Below, one piece after another: positions 28,536 through 36,836 of a stretch of 64,000 bases of DNA. The translations under genes were made by a program, and so were the position numbers. The DNA lies in NCBI RefSeq assembly GCF_037948395.1, contig NZ_CP149940.1, positions 2,728,001 through 2,792,000 on the forward strand, given 5' to 3'. The DNA is from Serratia nevei (GTDB taxonomy: Bacteria > Pseudomonadota > Gammaproteobacteria > Enterobacterales > Enterobacteriaceae). Every line of letters begins with the position of its first letter. Position 1 is the stretch's first letter. The notes beneath the pieces are model-generated. The model was not told where the DNA came from, did not search any database, and saw only the letters and a program-made list of their open reading frames with translations.

Positions 28536-31500
28536 ATGATAACTACAGATGGTAATAATGCAGTCGCTTCCGTGGCCTATCGCACCAACGAAGTGATTGC
28601 CATCTACCCTATCACGCCGAGTTCCACCATGGCGGAACAGGCGGATGCCTGGTCCGGCGATGGCCGGCAAAACATCTGGGGCGACATCCCCCGGGTGGTG
28701 GAAATGCAGTCGGAAGGCGGCGCGATCGCCACCGTGCACGGCGCCTTGCAAACCGGCGCGCTGTCAACCTCGTTCACTTCATCGCAGGGCCTGCTGCTGA
28801 TGATCCCGACGCTGTACAAGCTGGCCGGCGAGCTGACGCCGTTCGTGCTGCACGTCGCCGCGCGCACCGTGGCCACGCACGCGCTGTCTATCTTCGGCGA
28901 CCATTCGGACGTAATGGCGGTGCGCCAGACCGGCTGCGCCATGCTGTGTGCCGGCAACGTGCAGGAGGCGCAGGACTTCGCGCTGATCTCTCAGACCGCC
29001 ACCCTCAACGCACGCGTGCCGTTTATCCATTTCTTCGACGGCTTCCGCACCTCGCACGAAATCAACAAGATCGTGCCGCTCAGCGACGATACGCTGCGGC
29101 AAATGCTGCCGCAGGCGGCGATCGACGCTCACCGCAGCCGGGCGCTGTCGCCGGATCATCCGGTGGTGCGCGGCACTTCGGCCAACCCGGACACCTATTT
29201 CCAATCGCGCGAAGCCACCAACCCGTGGTATGACGCCACCGGCCAGCACGTGATCGACGCCATGGCGGTCTTCGCCGCCCTTACCGGCCGCCACTATCGG
29301 CCGTTCGACTATTACGGCCACCCGCAGGCCGAGCGCGTGGTGGTGGTGATGGGTTCCGCCGCCGGCACCTGCGAAGAGGTGATTGACACCCTGCTGACCC
29401 GCGGCGAGAAAGTCGGCGTGCTGAAGGTGCGGCTGTTCCGACCGTTCTCCGCCAAATACCTGCTCGACGCCCTGCCGGACAGCGTGCGCAGCGTCGCGGT
29501 GCTCGATCGCACCAAAGAGCCTGGCGCGCTGGCCGAACCGCTGTATCTGGACGTGATGACCGCGCTGGCGGAAGCCTACAGCCGGGGTGAACGCGCCACG
29601 CTGCCGCGGGTGATCGGCGGCCGTTACGGGCTGTCGTCGAAAGAGTTCGGCCCGGACTGCGCGCTGGCGGTGTTCCGCGAGCTGGCCCAGCCGCAGCCGC
29701 GCCCACGCTTTACCGTCGGCATCTTCGATGATGTCACCGGGCTTTCGCTGCCGCTGAGCGACGAAATCCTGCCACAGCGCGCCTCGCTGGAAGCGCTGTT
29801 CTACGGTTTGGGCAGCGACGGCTCGGTCTCGGCCACCAAGAACAACATCAAGATCATCGGCAACGCCACGCCGCTGTATGCCCAGGGCTATTTCGTCTAC
29901 GACTCCAAAAAGGCCGGCGGCCTGACGGTGTCGCACCTGCGCGTCAGCGAGCAGCCGATCAACTCGGCCTACCTGGTCAGCCGCGCGGACTTCGTCGGCT
30001 GCCACCAGCTGCAATTTATCGATAAGTACCAAATGGTTGAACGCCTGAAGCCCGGCGGCACCTTCCTGCTAAATACCCCTTACGGCGCCGACGAGGTCTG
30101 GTCGCGCCTGCCGCAGGAGGTTCAGGCGCTGTTGCACCAACGCCAGGCGCGTTTCTATATCATCAACGCCGCCAAGCTGGCGCGCGAATGCCGGCTCGGC
30201 GCGCGCATCAACACCGTAATGCAGATGGCGTTTTTCCACCTGACGCAGATCCTGCCGAGCGACGTGGCGCTGCAACAGCTGCAAGACGCCATCGCCCGCA
30301 GCTACAGTAGCAAGGGCCAGGAGATCGTCGAGCGCAACTGGCAGGCGCTGGGTGCCACCCGCGCCGCGCTGACCGAGATCCCGCTGCAGCCGGTCGACGC
30401 CAGCAGCCCGATGCGCCCGCCGGTGGTCTCGGACGCCGCGCCGGACTTCGTCAAAACCGTCACCGCCGCGATGCTGGCCGGGCTGGGCGATGCGCTGCCG
30501 GTTTCCGCCTTCCCGCCGGACGGCACCTGGCCGGTGGGCACCACCCAATGGGAAAAGCGCAACATCGCCGAAGAGATCCCGGTCTGGCAGCCCGACCTGT
30601 GCACCCAGTGCAACCACTGCGTCGCCGCCTGCCCGCACTCCGCCATTCGCGCCAAGGTGGTTCAGCCGGCGGAGATGGAGCACGCCCCTGCTTCCCTGCA
30701 GTCACTGGATGTCAAAGCGCGCGATATGCGCGGCCAGAAATACGTGCTGCAGGTAGCCCCGGAAGATTGCACCGGCTGTAACCTGTGCGTCGAGGTCTGC
30801 CCGGCGAAAGATCGCCAGAACCCGGAGATCAAGGCCATCAACATGGCTTCGCGCCTCGATAATCTGACGGCTGAGAAAGACAACTACGACTTCTTCCTGC
30901 AGCTGCCGGAAATCGATCCGGCGCAGCTGGAGCGCATCGACATTCGCACTTCGCAGCTGATCACGCCGCTGTTCGAGTATTCCGGCGCCTGTTCCGGCTG
31001 CGGCGAAACGCCGTACATCAAGCTGTTGACCCAGCTCTATGGCGACCGTTTGCTGATCGCCAACGCCACCGGCTGTTCGTCGATCTACGGCGGCAACCTG
31101 CCGACCACGCCTTACACCACCAACGCCGAAGGGCGCGGGCCCGCGTGGGCCAACTCGCTGTTCGAAGACAACGCCGAATTCGGCCTGGGCTTCCGTCTGA
31201 CGGTCGATCAACATCGCGCACGGGTGCTGCGTCTGCTGAATTCGCTGGCGCCGCAGCTGCCGGAGCAGTTGGTCAATGCCTTGCAGATGGACGACGTGGC
31301 GCCGGAGCCGCGCCGTAAGCAGATCGCCGAACTGCGCACGCTGTTGGCGAGTCTCGAAGGCGAAGACGCGCGCCAGCTGGCGGCCGACGCCGACTACCTG
31401 GTGGATAAATCCATCTGGCTAATCGGCGGTGACGGTTGGGCCTACGACATCGGCTTCGGCGGTTTGGATCACGTGCTCAGCCTGACGGAAAACGTCAACG

Positions 31501-32069
31501 TGCTGGTGCTCGACACCCAATGTTACTCCAACACCGGCGGCCAGCAGTCGAAGGCCACGCCGCTCGGTGCGGTGACCAAGTTCGGTGAACACGGCAAGCG
31601 CAAGGCGCGCAAGGATTTGGGCGTCAGCATGATGATGTACGGCCATGTCTACGTCGCGCAGATCTCGCTGGGAGCGCAGCTTAACCAAACGGTGAAAGCG
31701 ATTCAGGAGGCCGAAGCCTATCCGGGCCCGTCGCTGATCATCGCCTACAGCCCGTGCGAAGAGCACGGCTACGATCTGGCGCTCAGCCACGATCAGATGA
31801 AACAGCTGACCGCCACCGGCTTCTGGCCGCTATACCGCTTCGATCCGCGCCGCAGCGCCGAGGGCAAGGCCGCATTGGCGCTGGACTCCCGGCCGCCGAA
31901 CAGCAGCCTGTCGGAAACGCTGCTGAAAGAACAGCGCTTCCGCCGCCTGAACTCGCAGCAGCCGGAAGTGGCCAGCGCGCTGTATCAGGCCGCCGAGAAA
32001 GAGCTGAAGGAGAAATACGATTTCCTCAGCCTGCTGGCCGGCAAGGCGGAAAAATCCGCCGCAGAGTAA
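28536..32069 (+). CDS. nifJ: Pyruvate:ferredoxin (flavodoxin) oxidoreductase
   Basis: 1177 residues from ATG at 28536; the frame is open 62 codons further upstream but the family start MITTDGNNAVASVAYRTNEV is clear. Domains in order: pyrimidine-binding (YPITPSSTMAEQAD), transketolase C-like, gamma domain, two 4Fe-4S motifs (CTQCNHCVAACPHS and CTGCNLCVEVCPAKD), then the thiamine-pyrophosphate domain (GACSGCGETPYIKLL, GGDGWAYDIGFGGLDHVL). It oxidises pyruvate to acetyl-CoA and reduces flavodoxin. E. coli orthologue: ydbK, linked to oxidative stress. Confidence 0.97.
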   Translation: MITTDGNNAVASVAYRTNEVIAIYPITPSSTMAEQADAWSGDGRQNIWGDIPRVVEMQSEGGAIATVHGALQTGALSTSFTSSQGLLLMIPTLYKLAGELTPFVLHVAARTVATHALSIFGDHSDVMAVRQTGCAMLCAGNVQEAQDFALISQTATLNARVPFIHFFDGFRTSHEINKIVPLSDDTLRQMLPQAAIDAHRSRALSPDHPVVRGTSANPDTYFQSREATNPWYDATGQHVIDAMAVFAALTGRHYRPFDYYGHPQAERVVVVMGSAAGTCEEVIDTLLTRGEKVGVLKVRLFRPFSAKYLLDALPDSVRSVAVLDRTKEPGALAEPLYLDVMTALAEAYSRGERATLPRVIGGRYGLSSKEFGPDCALAVFRELAQPQPRPRFTVGIFDDVTGLSLPLSDEILPQRASLEALFYGLGSDGSVSATKNNIKIIGNATPLYAQGYFVYDSKKAGGLTVSHLRVSEQPINSAYLVSRADFVGCHQLQFIDKYQMVERLKPGGTFLLNTPYGADEVWSRLPQEVQALLHQRQARFYIINAAKLARECRLGARINTVMQMAFFHLTQILPSDVALQQLQDAIARSYSSKGQEIVERNWQALGATRAALTEIPLQPVDASSPMRPPVVSDAAPDFVKTVTAAMLAGLGDALPVSAFPPDGTWPVGTTQWEKRNIAEEIPVWQPDLCTQCNHCVAACPHSAIRAKVVQPAEMEHAPASLQSLDVKARDMRGQKYVLQVAPEDCTGCNLCVEVCPAKDRQNPEIKAINMASRLDNLTAEKDNYDFFLQLPEIDPAQLERIDIRTSQLITPLFEYSGACSGCGETPYIKLLTQLYGDRLLIANATGCSSIYGGNLPTTPYTTNAEGRGPAWANSLFEDNAEFGLGFRLTVDQHRARVLRLLNSLAPQLPEQLVNALQMDDVAPEPRRKQIAELRTLLASLEGEDARQLAADADYLVDKSIWLIGGDGWAYDIGFGGLDHVLSLTENVNVLVLDTQCYSNTGGQQSKATPLGAVTKFGEHGKRKARKDLGVSMMMYGHVYVAQISLGAQLNQTVKAIQEAEAYPGPSLIIAYSPCEEHGYDLALSHDQMKQLTATGFWPLYRFDPRRSAEGKAALALDSRPPNSSLSETLLKEQRFRRLNSQQPEVASALYQAAEKELKEKYDFLSLLAGKAEKSAAE

Positions 32070-32075
32070 TCCCTT

Positions 32076-32106
32076 CAGGGCGCGAGTGATTCGCGCCCTG
32101 TTCTTT
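32076..32106 (+). terminator. Terminator of nifJ
   Basis: 10-bp perfect stem (32076-32085 with 32091-32100), loop GTGAT, tail TTCTTTT. Confidence 0.82.
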
Positions 32107-32297
32107 TACCGCCGGCGTAAGCCGCAGCAATAAAACCCGCTGGCATTCCTGCTCGCAATCCGTACCATACAGGCCTCGCGTCGGGCGCGTGGAAGCTGGA
32201 TGATGAATAATGATCAAAATTGGCCGGTTGAATGGTAAACTCGCGGTCTACAACGCCATGCCCCTAGTGCCCCCCATTGAGAATGAGCACGATTTAA

Positions 32298-33236
32298 ATG
32301 TCAGAAAAGCAATCCGTTAGCCAAAAAGAGCAGTACAACCTGAATAAATTGCAAAAGCGCCTGCGCCGCAACGTGGGCGAAGCGATCGCCGATTTCAATA
32401 TGATTGAAGAAGGCGACCGCATCATGGTCTGCCTGTCCGGCGGTAAAGACAGCTACACCATGCTTGAGATCCTGCGCAACCTGCAGCAGAGCGCGCCGAT
32501 TAACTTCTCGTTAATCGCGGTGAACCTCGATCAGAAACAGCCCGGCTTCCCGGAGCATATTCTGCCCGCCTACCTGGAAAGCCTGGGGGTGGAGTACAAG
32601 ATCGTCGAAGAGAACACCTACAGCATCGTCAAAGACAAGATCCCGGAAGGCAAAACCACCTGTTCACTGTGCTCGCGCCTGCGCCGCGGCATTTTGTACC
32701 GTACCGCCACCGAACTGGGTGCCACCAAGATCGCGCTGGGCCACCACCGCGACGACATTTTGCAAACGCTGTTCCTCAACATGTTCTACGGCGGCAAAAT
32801 GAAAGGCATGCCGCCCAAGCTGATGAGCGACGACGGCAAACACGTGGTCATCCGCCCGCTGGCCTATTGCCGCGAGAAAGACATCGAGCGTTTCTCGATC
32901 GCCAAAGCGTTCCCGATCATTCCATGCAACCTGTGCGGCTCGCAGCCTAATTTGCAGCGCCAGGTGATCGGCGACATGCTGCGCGACTGGGACAAGCGTT
33001 ACCCAGGCCGGTTGGAAACCATGTTCAGCGCCATGCAGAACGTGGTGCCTTCGCACCTGAGCGATATCAACCTGTTCGATTTCAAAGGCATTCACCACGG
33101 CAGCGCCGTGGTGGACGGCGGCGATTTGGCCTTCGATCGCGAAGACATCCCGATGCAGCCGGTCGGCTGGCAGCCGGAGGACTCGGACGACGCGGCGCCT
33201 GCGCCAGAGCGTTTGAACGTGCTGGAAATCAAATAA
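32298..33236 (+). CDS. ttcA: tRNA 2-thiocytidine(32) synthetase TtcA
   Basis: 312 residues. PP-loop SGGKDS at 47-52 and two Cys pairs: Cys122/Cys125 (TCSLC) and CNLCGSQ near residue 213. TtcA thiolates C32 of certain tRNAs and holds an oxygen-sensitive 4Fe-4S cluster. Starts about 230 bp downstream of nifJ. Confidence 0.96.
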   Translation: MSEKQSVSQKEQYNLNKLQKRLRRNVGEAIADFNMIEEGDRIMVCLSGGKDSYTMLEILRNLQQSAPINFSLIAVNLDQKQPGFPEHILPAYLESLGVEYKIVEENTYSIVKDKIPEGKTTCSLCSRLRRGILYRTATELGATKIALGHHRDDILQTLFLNMFYGGKMKGMPPKLMSDDGKHVVIRPLAYCREKDIERFSIAKAFPIIPCNLCGSQPNLQRQVIGDMLRDWDKRYPGRLETMFSAMQNVVPSHLSDINLFDFKGIHHGSAVVDGGDLAFDREDIPMQPVGWQPEDSDDAAPAPERLNVLEIK

Positions 33237-33346
33237 GCCCCCTCGCCGCTTGCCATCCTGCGAGCGGCGACATTTCCCTTTCCCGACGATCTCGATCCTG
33301 TTCACAGTTTGCGCAAAATTTGCTGGGCAGTGCCGTTTTTACCCTA

Positions 33347-33366
33347 TACTGTTTATTTATACAGTC
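33347..33366. promoter_or_regulatory. LexA (SOS) box upstream of the VOC gene
   Basis: CTGT at 33349-33352 and ACAG at 33361-33364 are separated by exactly 8 AT-rich bases, in TA...TC context: an ideal CTGT-N8-ACAG SOS box. It overlaps a -10-like TATACT (33345-33350) and ends 16 bp before the start codon of the next gene, the expected place for repression. Confidence 0.82.
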
Positions 33367-33382
33367 ATATGGAGATCGCGCA

Positions 33383-33781
33383 ATGAATATCACCCCCTGC
33401 CTGTCCCACGTCTCGCTGGGCTCCAACGATTTCGAGGCCGCCGCCGCCTTTTACGATCGTGCGCTGGCCGCTTTGGGTTGCCGACGGGTGCTGGAGCATC
33501 CCGGCGCCATTGGTTACGGCCGCGACTACCCGGAGTTTTGGCTACAGGTGCCGATCGACGGCCGGCCGGCCTCACCCGGCAACGGCACGCACGTCGGTTT
33601 TTTTGCCACCAGCAAGCAACAGGTGGATGAATTCCATCGTCAGGCGCTGCTGGCCGGCGCCGTCGATGAAGGCGCGCCCGGTTCGCGGCCGCATTACGGC
33701 GAGGCTTACTACGGCTGCTTTGTTCGGGATTTGGATGGGCACAAGATTGAAGCCAGCTTCTGGGATGAAAGCGCGGCCTGA
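33383..33781 (+). CDS. VOC (glyoxalase/dioxygenase-fold) family protein, SOS-box linked
   Basis: 132 residues from ATG at 33383 with GGAGA 8 bases ahead. Two beta-alpha-beta-beta-beta modules are seen: HVSLGSNDFEAAAAFYDRAL at the start and THVGFFATSKQQVDEFHRQAL in the middle; the end YGCFVRDLDGHKIEASF carries the usual metal Glu. His at residue 9, His near 70 and this Glu could form the metal site. Such proteins include lyases, dioxygenases and bleomycin-type binding proteins; the substrate is unknown. The preceding LexA box makes it a probable SOS gene. Confidence 0.86.
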   Translation: MNITPCLSHVSLGSNDFEAAAAFYDRALAALGCRRVLEHPGAIGYGRDYPEFWLQVPIDGRPASPGNGTHVGFFATSKQQVDEFHRQALLAGAVDEGAPGSRPHYGEAYYGCFVRDLDGHKIEASFWDESAA

Positions 33782-33800
33782 AGAAGAAAGGAAGCCGAAT

Positions 33801-33829
33801 AAAAAAATGCCGGTGATTAAACCGGCATT
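33801..33829 (-). terminator. Terminator for minus-strand transcripts (zntB)
   Basis: 9-bp stem (33806-33814 with 33821-33829) with a seven-A tract on the plus strand at 33801-33807, giving a U-run for the minus strand. It lies about 170 bp beyond the zntB stop. Confidence 0.7.
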
Positions 33830-33999
33830 GTACGAATCAAATGTGCTATGCAGTAATTCAAAAATAAGAAAGTAAGACAATTATGGAGCGCAACGCCCAT
33901 CGCTTGACGTTGCATTCACCTGCGAGAGAGATCATGCCCCATTTCCCCCGGCTAAATGTTGATATTGCTCAATGTTAACCGGGTTTTCGTCATTTTTGC

Positions 34000-34983
34000 C
34001 TACAGCCAGCGGCTGCGCTTCAACCACCAGGCGACGCCAAGCACCAATCCGACCAGCATCAGGCAAAATGCCGCGAAACCGAAAGGATTACCGCCGCCCG
34101 GAATACCGCCAAGGTTGACCCCGAACAGCCCGGTCAGGAAAGTGGTGGGCAGAAATACCATCGCCAACAATGACATGGTGTAAGTGCGGCGGTTCATCGC
34201 GTCGGCCATCACCGTGGTGATTTCGTCGGACAAGATGGCGGTGCGTGCAATGCTGCCGTCCAGATCGTCCAATCCCCGTCCCAGGCGATCGGCGATATCC
34301 TGCATGCGGCGGCGATCGTCGTCGCTCATCCACGGCAGGCGGTCGCTGGCCAGCCGCGCGAAGACGTCGCGCTGCGGCGCCATGTAACGGCGCAGCACGA
34401 TCAGCTGTTTACGGATCAGCGCCAGCTGGCCGCGCTCCGGCACCTGCTGCTCCAGCAAGGCGTCCTCCAGATCGATAATCTTGTCGTGCAGATCCTCGAT
34501 AAATTCACTGGTGTGATCGGTCAACGCATCGGAAATCTCCACCAGCCAGCTGCCGCTGTTGGTCGGCCCGGCGCCGCTCTGCAGATCGTTCACCACCTGA
34601 TCGATGGAGTACACCTTGCGGTGCCGGGTGGAGATAATCAGTTTATCGGTGATGTACACGCGGATGGTGACCAGTTGATCCGGCCGGGAGTTGGCGTTGA
34701 AGTTAATGCTGCGCAGGGTGATCATGGTGCCTTCACCCTGGCGGCTGACGCGCGGCCGCGAGCTTTCGCCTGACAGCGCCTCGCGCACCGAATCCGGCAG
34801 CAGCGGCGTGGTGCTCAACCATTCGGCGCTGGCCGGGTGCGCATAATCGAGATGCAGCCAGCACGGCGCGTCGCAGGTGATCTTGTCATCCTGCTCGATC
34901 GGCGTTACGCCCCCCTTGCCGTCCAGCTGGTAGGCATAAACCGCATCGGCGACCTGCAGCTCGCTCCCCTCAATCACATCCAT
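34000..34983 (-). CDS. zntB: Zinc transporter ZntB (CorA superfamily)
   Basis: 327 residues, standard length. Long N-terminal cytoplasmic funnel ([41 protein letters not shown]) and two C-terminal helices with the pore signature [15 protein letters not shown] basic tail KRSRWL ends the protein. Moves Zn2+ across the inner membrane; recent work on the family favours proton-coupled uptake. Confidence 0.95.
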   Translation of the reverse strand: MDVIEGSELQVADAVYAYQLDGKGGVTPIEQDDKITCDAPCWLHLDYAHPASAEWLSTTPLLPDSVREALSGESSRPRVSRQGEGTMITLRSINFNANSRPDQLVTIRVYITDKLIISTRHRKVYSIDQVVNDLQSGAGPTNSGSWLVEISDALTDHTSEFIEDLHDKIIDLEDALLEQQVPERGQLALIRKQLIVLRRYMAPQRDVFARLASDRLPWMSDDDRRRMQDIADRLGRGLDDLDGSIARTAILSDEITTVMADAMNRRTYTMSLLAMVFLPTTFLTGLFGVNLGGIPGGGNPFGFAAFCLMLVGLVLGVAWWLKRSRWL

Positions 34984-35136
34984 TCATTTATCCCCTCACT
35001 CTTGCTTATGTTGCTGAGTCTAGCGTTAACACCTTGGAGATCAAAGGCCAAGCTGTAACGCCAGTTTTCACGCCGGACAAAAAGCGTGCTCTATACTTCA
35101 GGCGAAGCCACATTTGCGACCGGGTGAGGAACGACG

Positions 35137-36234
35137 ATGGCGGGAAGTAGTGAATCAGGCGCAAGACATTTTGCATTGAACCTGGCTGTGCTGCGGTGCC
35201 TGTTCTGTACCATGGCGGCGCTGCTGCTGTTCGCCAGCCAACCGCTGCGCGCGGAGCCGGCGCTGGAACGCATGTCTACCCCTTTACGGGTCGCGACGGC
35301 CGGCGGCAATTTTTCTTACTATGTCGCCCAGAAGCACAGCGCCCAGCCGCGTAACGCATTGGTGGTGATGCACGGTCATCCACGCGACGCCGTTAAAACG
35401 CTGCAAGCGGCGATCGACGCCGCGCAGGCGGCAGGAGCCGGAGACGATGCCTTACTGGCCGCCCCGCTGTTCCAGGTGCCGGAAAAACTCGCCGTCCACT
35501 GCCATTCCGCCGGTCTGCCCCTGCCGCAAGACGGCGACGCCCTGTGGCGCTGCGGCTCCTGGATCGAGGGCGGTTTGGATAATGCCGGGAAGACCGGTTC
35601 ATTCAACGCCATGGATAACCTGCTGGCCGATATGAAACGGCGCTGGCCGTCGCTGCAGACGATCACCGTGGCCGGTTTCTCTGCCGGCGCCCAGTTCGTG
35701 CAACATTATGTCGGCTTTGCCCATCCGCCAGGCGGGGTGCGGCTGCGCTATGTGGTGGCCGATCCTGGCAGCTGGCTCTATTTTGATAATCTGCGCCCCC
35801 AGCCAACATATGGGGGGAGCTGCGGCAGTGAAACAGCCTGCCGCTTCCGTTGGCAAACGCAGAACGCCGGCCAGTGTCCACAGGCCAACCGGTGGAAATA
35901 CGGCCTGGAATCGCTTCCCGCTCACCTGCAGCGCACTGCCGATGCGGCCCGCGGGCGCTATGCCGCTGCGGATATCTCCTACCTGGCCGCCGCCGGTGAT
36001 ACCGGCACCGCGCCGGGCGCCTACTATCGGATACTCGACAAATCCTGCGCCGCCCAGCTGCAGGGCCCCTATCGATTGCAACGTGCCCTGGCCTATGCCG
36101 ACTATGACCGGCGTTACCTGGCACCGGATAAGCCGCATCGGTTAACGATCGTTCCCGGCTGCGGGCACAACGTCGCCTGCGTCTTTCCCGCCCCGGCGGC
36201 CAGGCAGGCGCTTTTCCCCATTAATGCAGACTAA
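35137..36234 (+). CDS. Secreted alpha/beta-hydrolase-like protein
   Basis: 365 residues with GAGGA 7 bases before ATG. A signal peptide (hydrophobic part LAVLRCLFCTMAALLLFAS, then QPLRA) indicates export. Nucleophile elbow GFSAGAQ with Ser182, oxyanion region VVMHGHPRD, and a late GCGHN that may supply the base. At least eight cysteines in the mature part, likely disulfide-bonded. Not recognised as a named family; resembles uncharacterised extracellular esterase/depolymerase-like proteins. Stands alone. Confidence 0.78.
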   Translation: MAGSSESGARHFALNLAVLRCLFCTMAALLLFASQPLRAEPALERMSTPLRVATAGGNFSYYVAQKHSAQPRNALVVMHGHPRDAVKTLQAAIDAAQAAGAGDDALLAAPLFQVPEKLAVHCHSAGLPLPQDGDALWRCGSWIEGGLDNAGKTGSFNAMDNLLADMKRRWPSLQTITVAGFSAGAQFVQHYVGFAHPPGGVRLRYVVADPGSWLYFDNLRPQPTYGGSCGSETACRFRWQTQNAGQCPQANRWKYGLESLPAHLQRTADAARGRYAAADISYLAAAGDTGTAPGAYYRILDKSCAAQLQGPYRLQRALAYADYDRRYLAPDKPHRLTIVPGCGHNVACVFPAPAARQALFPINAD

Positions 36235-36314
36235 TAATAACGGCAATGAAATAAACCTTTGCCGACAAATCAGGCAATATCGCCGATAAAGCGCTGGCAA
36301 TGCCGTTATTATTA
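36232..36314. repeat. 14-bp inverted repeat around the hydrolase stop codon
   Basis: TAATAATAACGGCA (36232-36245) and its exact complement (36301-36314) are separated by 55 bases that contain further small complementary blocks (TTGCC/GGCAA). The left arm begins with the stop codon of the preceding gene. Could be a large 3' stem, but there is no T-run. Confidence 0.75.
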
Positions 36315-36330
36315 TGACTTAACATATTGC

Positions 36331-36354
36331 TATCATTTTTAATTCAAAATGATA
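36331..36354. promoter_or_regulatory. Operator-like dyad upstream of the 36429 gene
   Basis: TATCATTTT (36331-36339) and its exact complement (36346-36354) flank six bases. A Fur consensus placed at 36345-36363 matches 13 of 19 positions, so Fur is one candidate, but the dyad itself is the firmer observation. The gene starts 75 bp downstream. Confidence 0.4.
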
Positions 36355-36428
36355 ATAATAAATCAACACAAAGCTGTTTCAGCGCAAATTTTAGGGGCAT
36401 ATACTTTTCTCACTACGAGGAGGTAGTT

Positions 36429-36677
36429 ATGTTACGCGACCATTTAAAAATAAACGCCAGCGATACGCTGGAAAAAATCAGTAATATCCATTTGCAAAAC
36501 CAGGGCCAGGAAGAGATCAGTGAGTTTGTGGTGAAGAACGCCGCCGGCCTGCAGATTGGCAAGGTCTCCGTCCACGATCGTTTCAGCACCCGACGCTCGT
36601 ACCCCACCAGCTACCGCATCACCCAGACCGACATGAGCGGCCGCGTGGTGGTGGATGCCATGCGGGACTGTCTATAA
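36429..36677 (+). CDS. Small hypothetical protein, 82 residues
   Basis: Strong Shine-Dalgarno GAGGAGG 6 bases before ATG. No signal peptide, no membrane segment; mixed helix then strands (EEISEFVVKNAAGLQIGKVSVHDRFS, YRITQTDMSGRVVVDAM) ending in MRDCL. Not recognised. An operator-like dyad precedes it, and the mppA terminator lies beyond, so it is a single-gene unit. Confidence 0.72.
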   Translation: MLRDHLKINASDTLEKISNIHLQNQGQEEISEFVVKNAAGLQIGKVSVHDRFSTRRSYPTSYRITQTDMSGRVVVDAMRDCL

Positions 36678-36796
36678 GCGTAACCTCTCTCTGAAATAAC
36701 GAACTAATCATATGATGATGGCAACCCTGTTTATTATTAAACGGGGTTTATCGCGTGGGAAAATTAATTATCGTCTTCGTTGCATCGTCGATAAAA

Positions 36797-36821
36797 TAAA
36801 GCCCCCGCATTAGGCGGGGGC
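36797..36821 (-). terminator. Terminator of mppA
   Basis: 8-bp stem GCCCCCGC/GCGGGGGC (36801-36808 with 36814-36821), loop ATTAG; the minus strand continues TTTATTTTAT. Confidence 0.82.
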
Positions 36822-36836
36822 GATAAATAAATCGAC

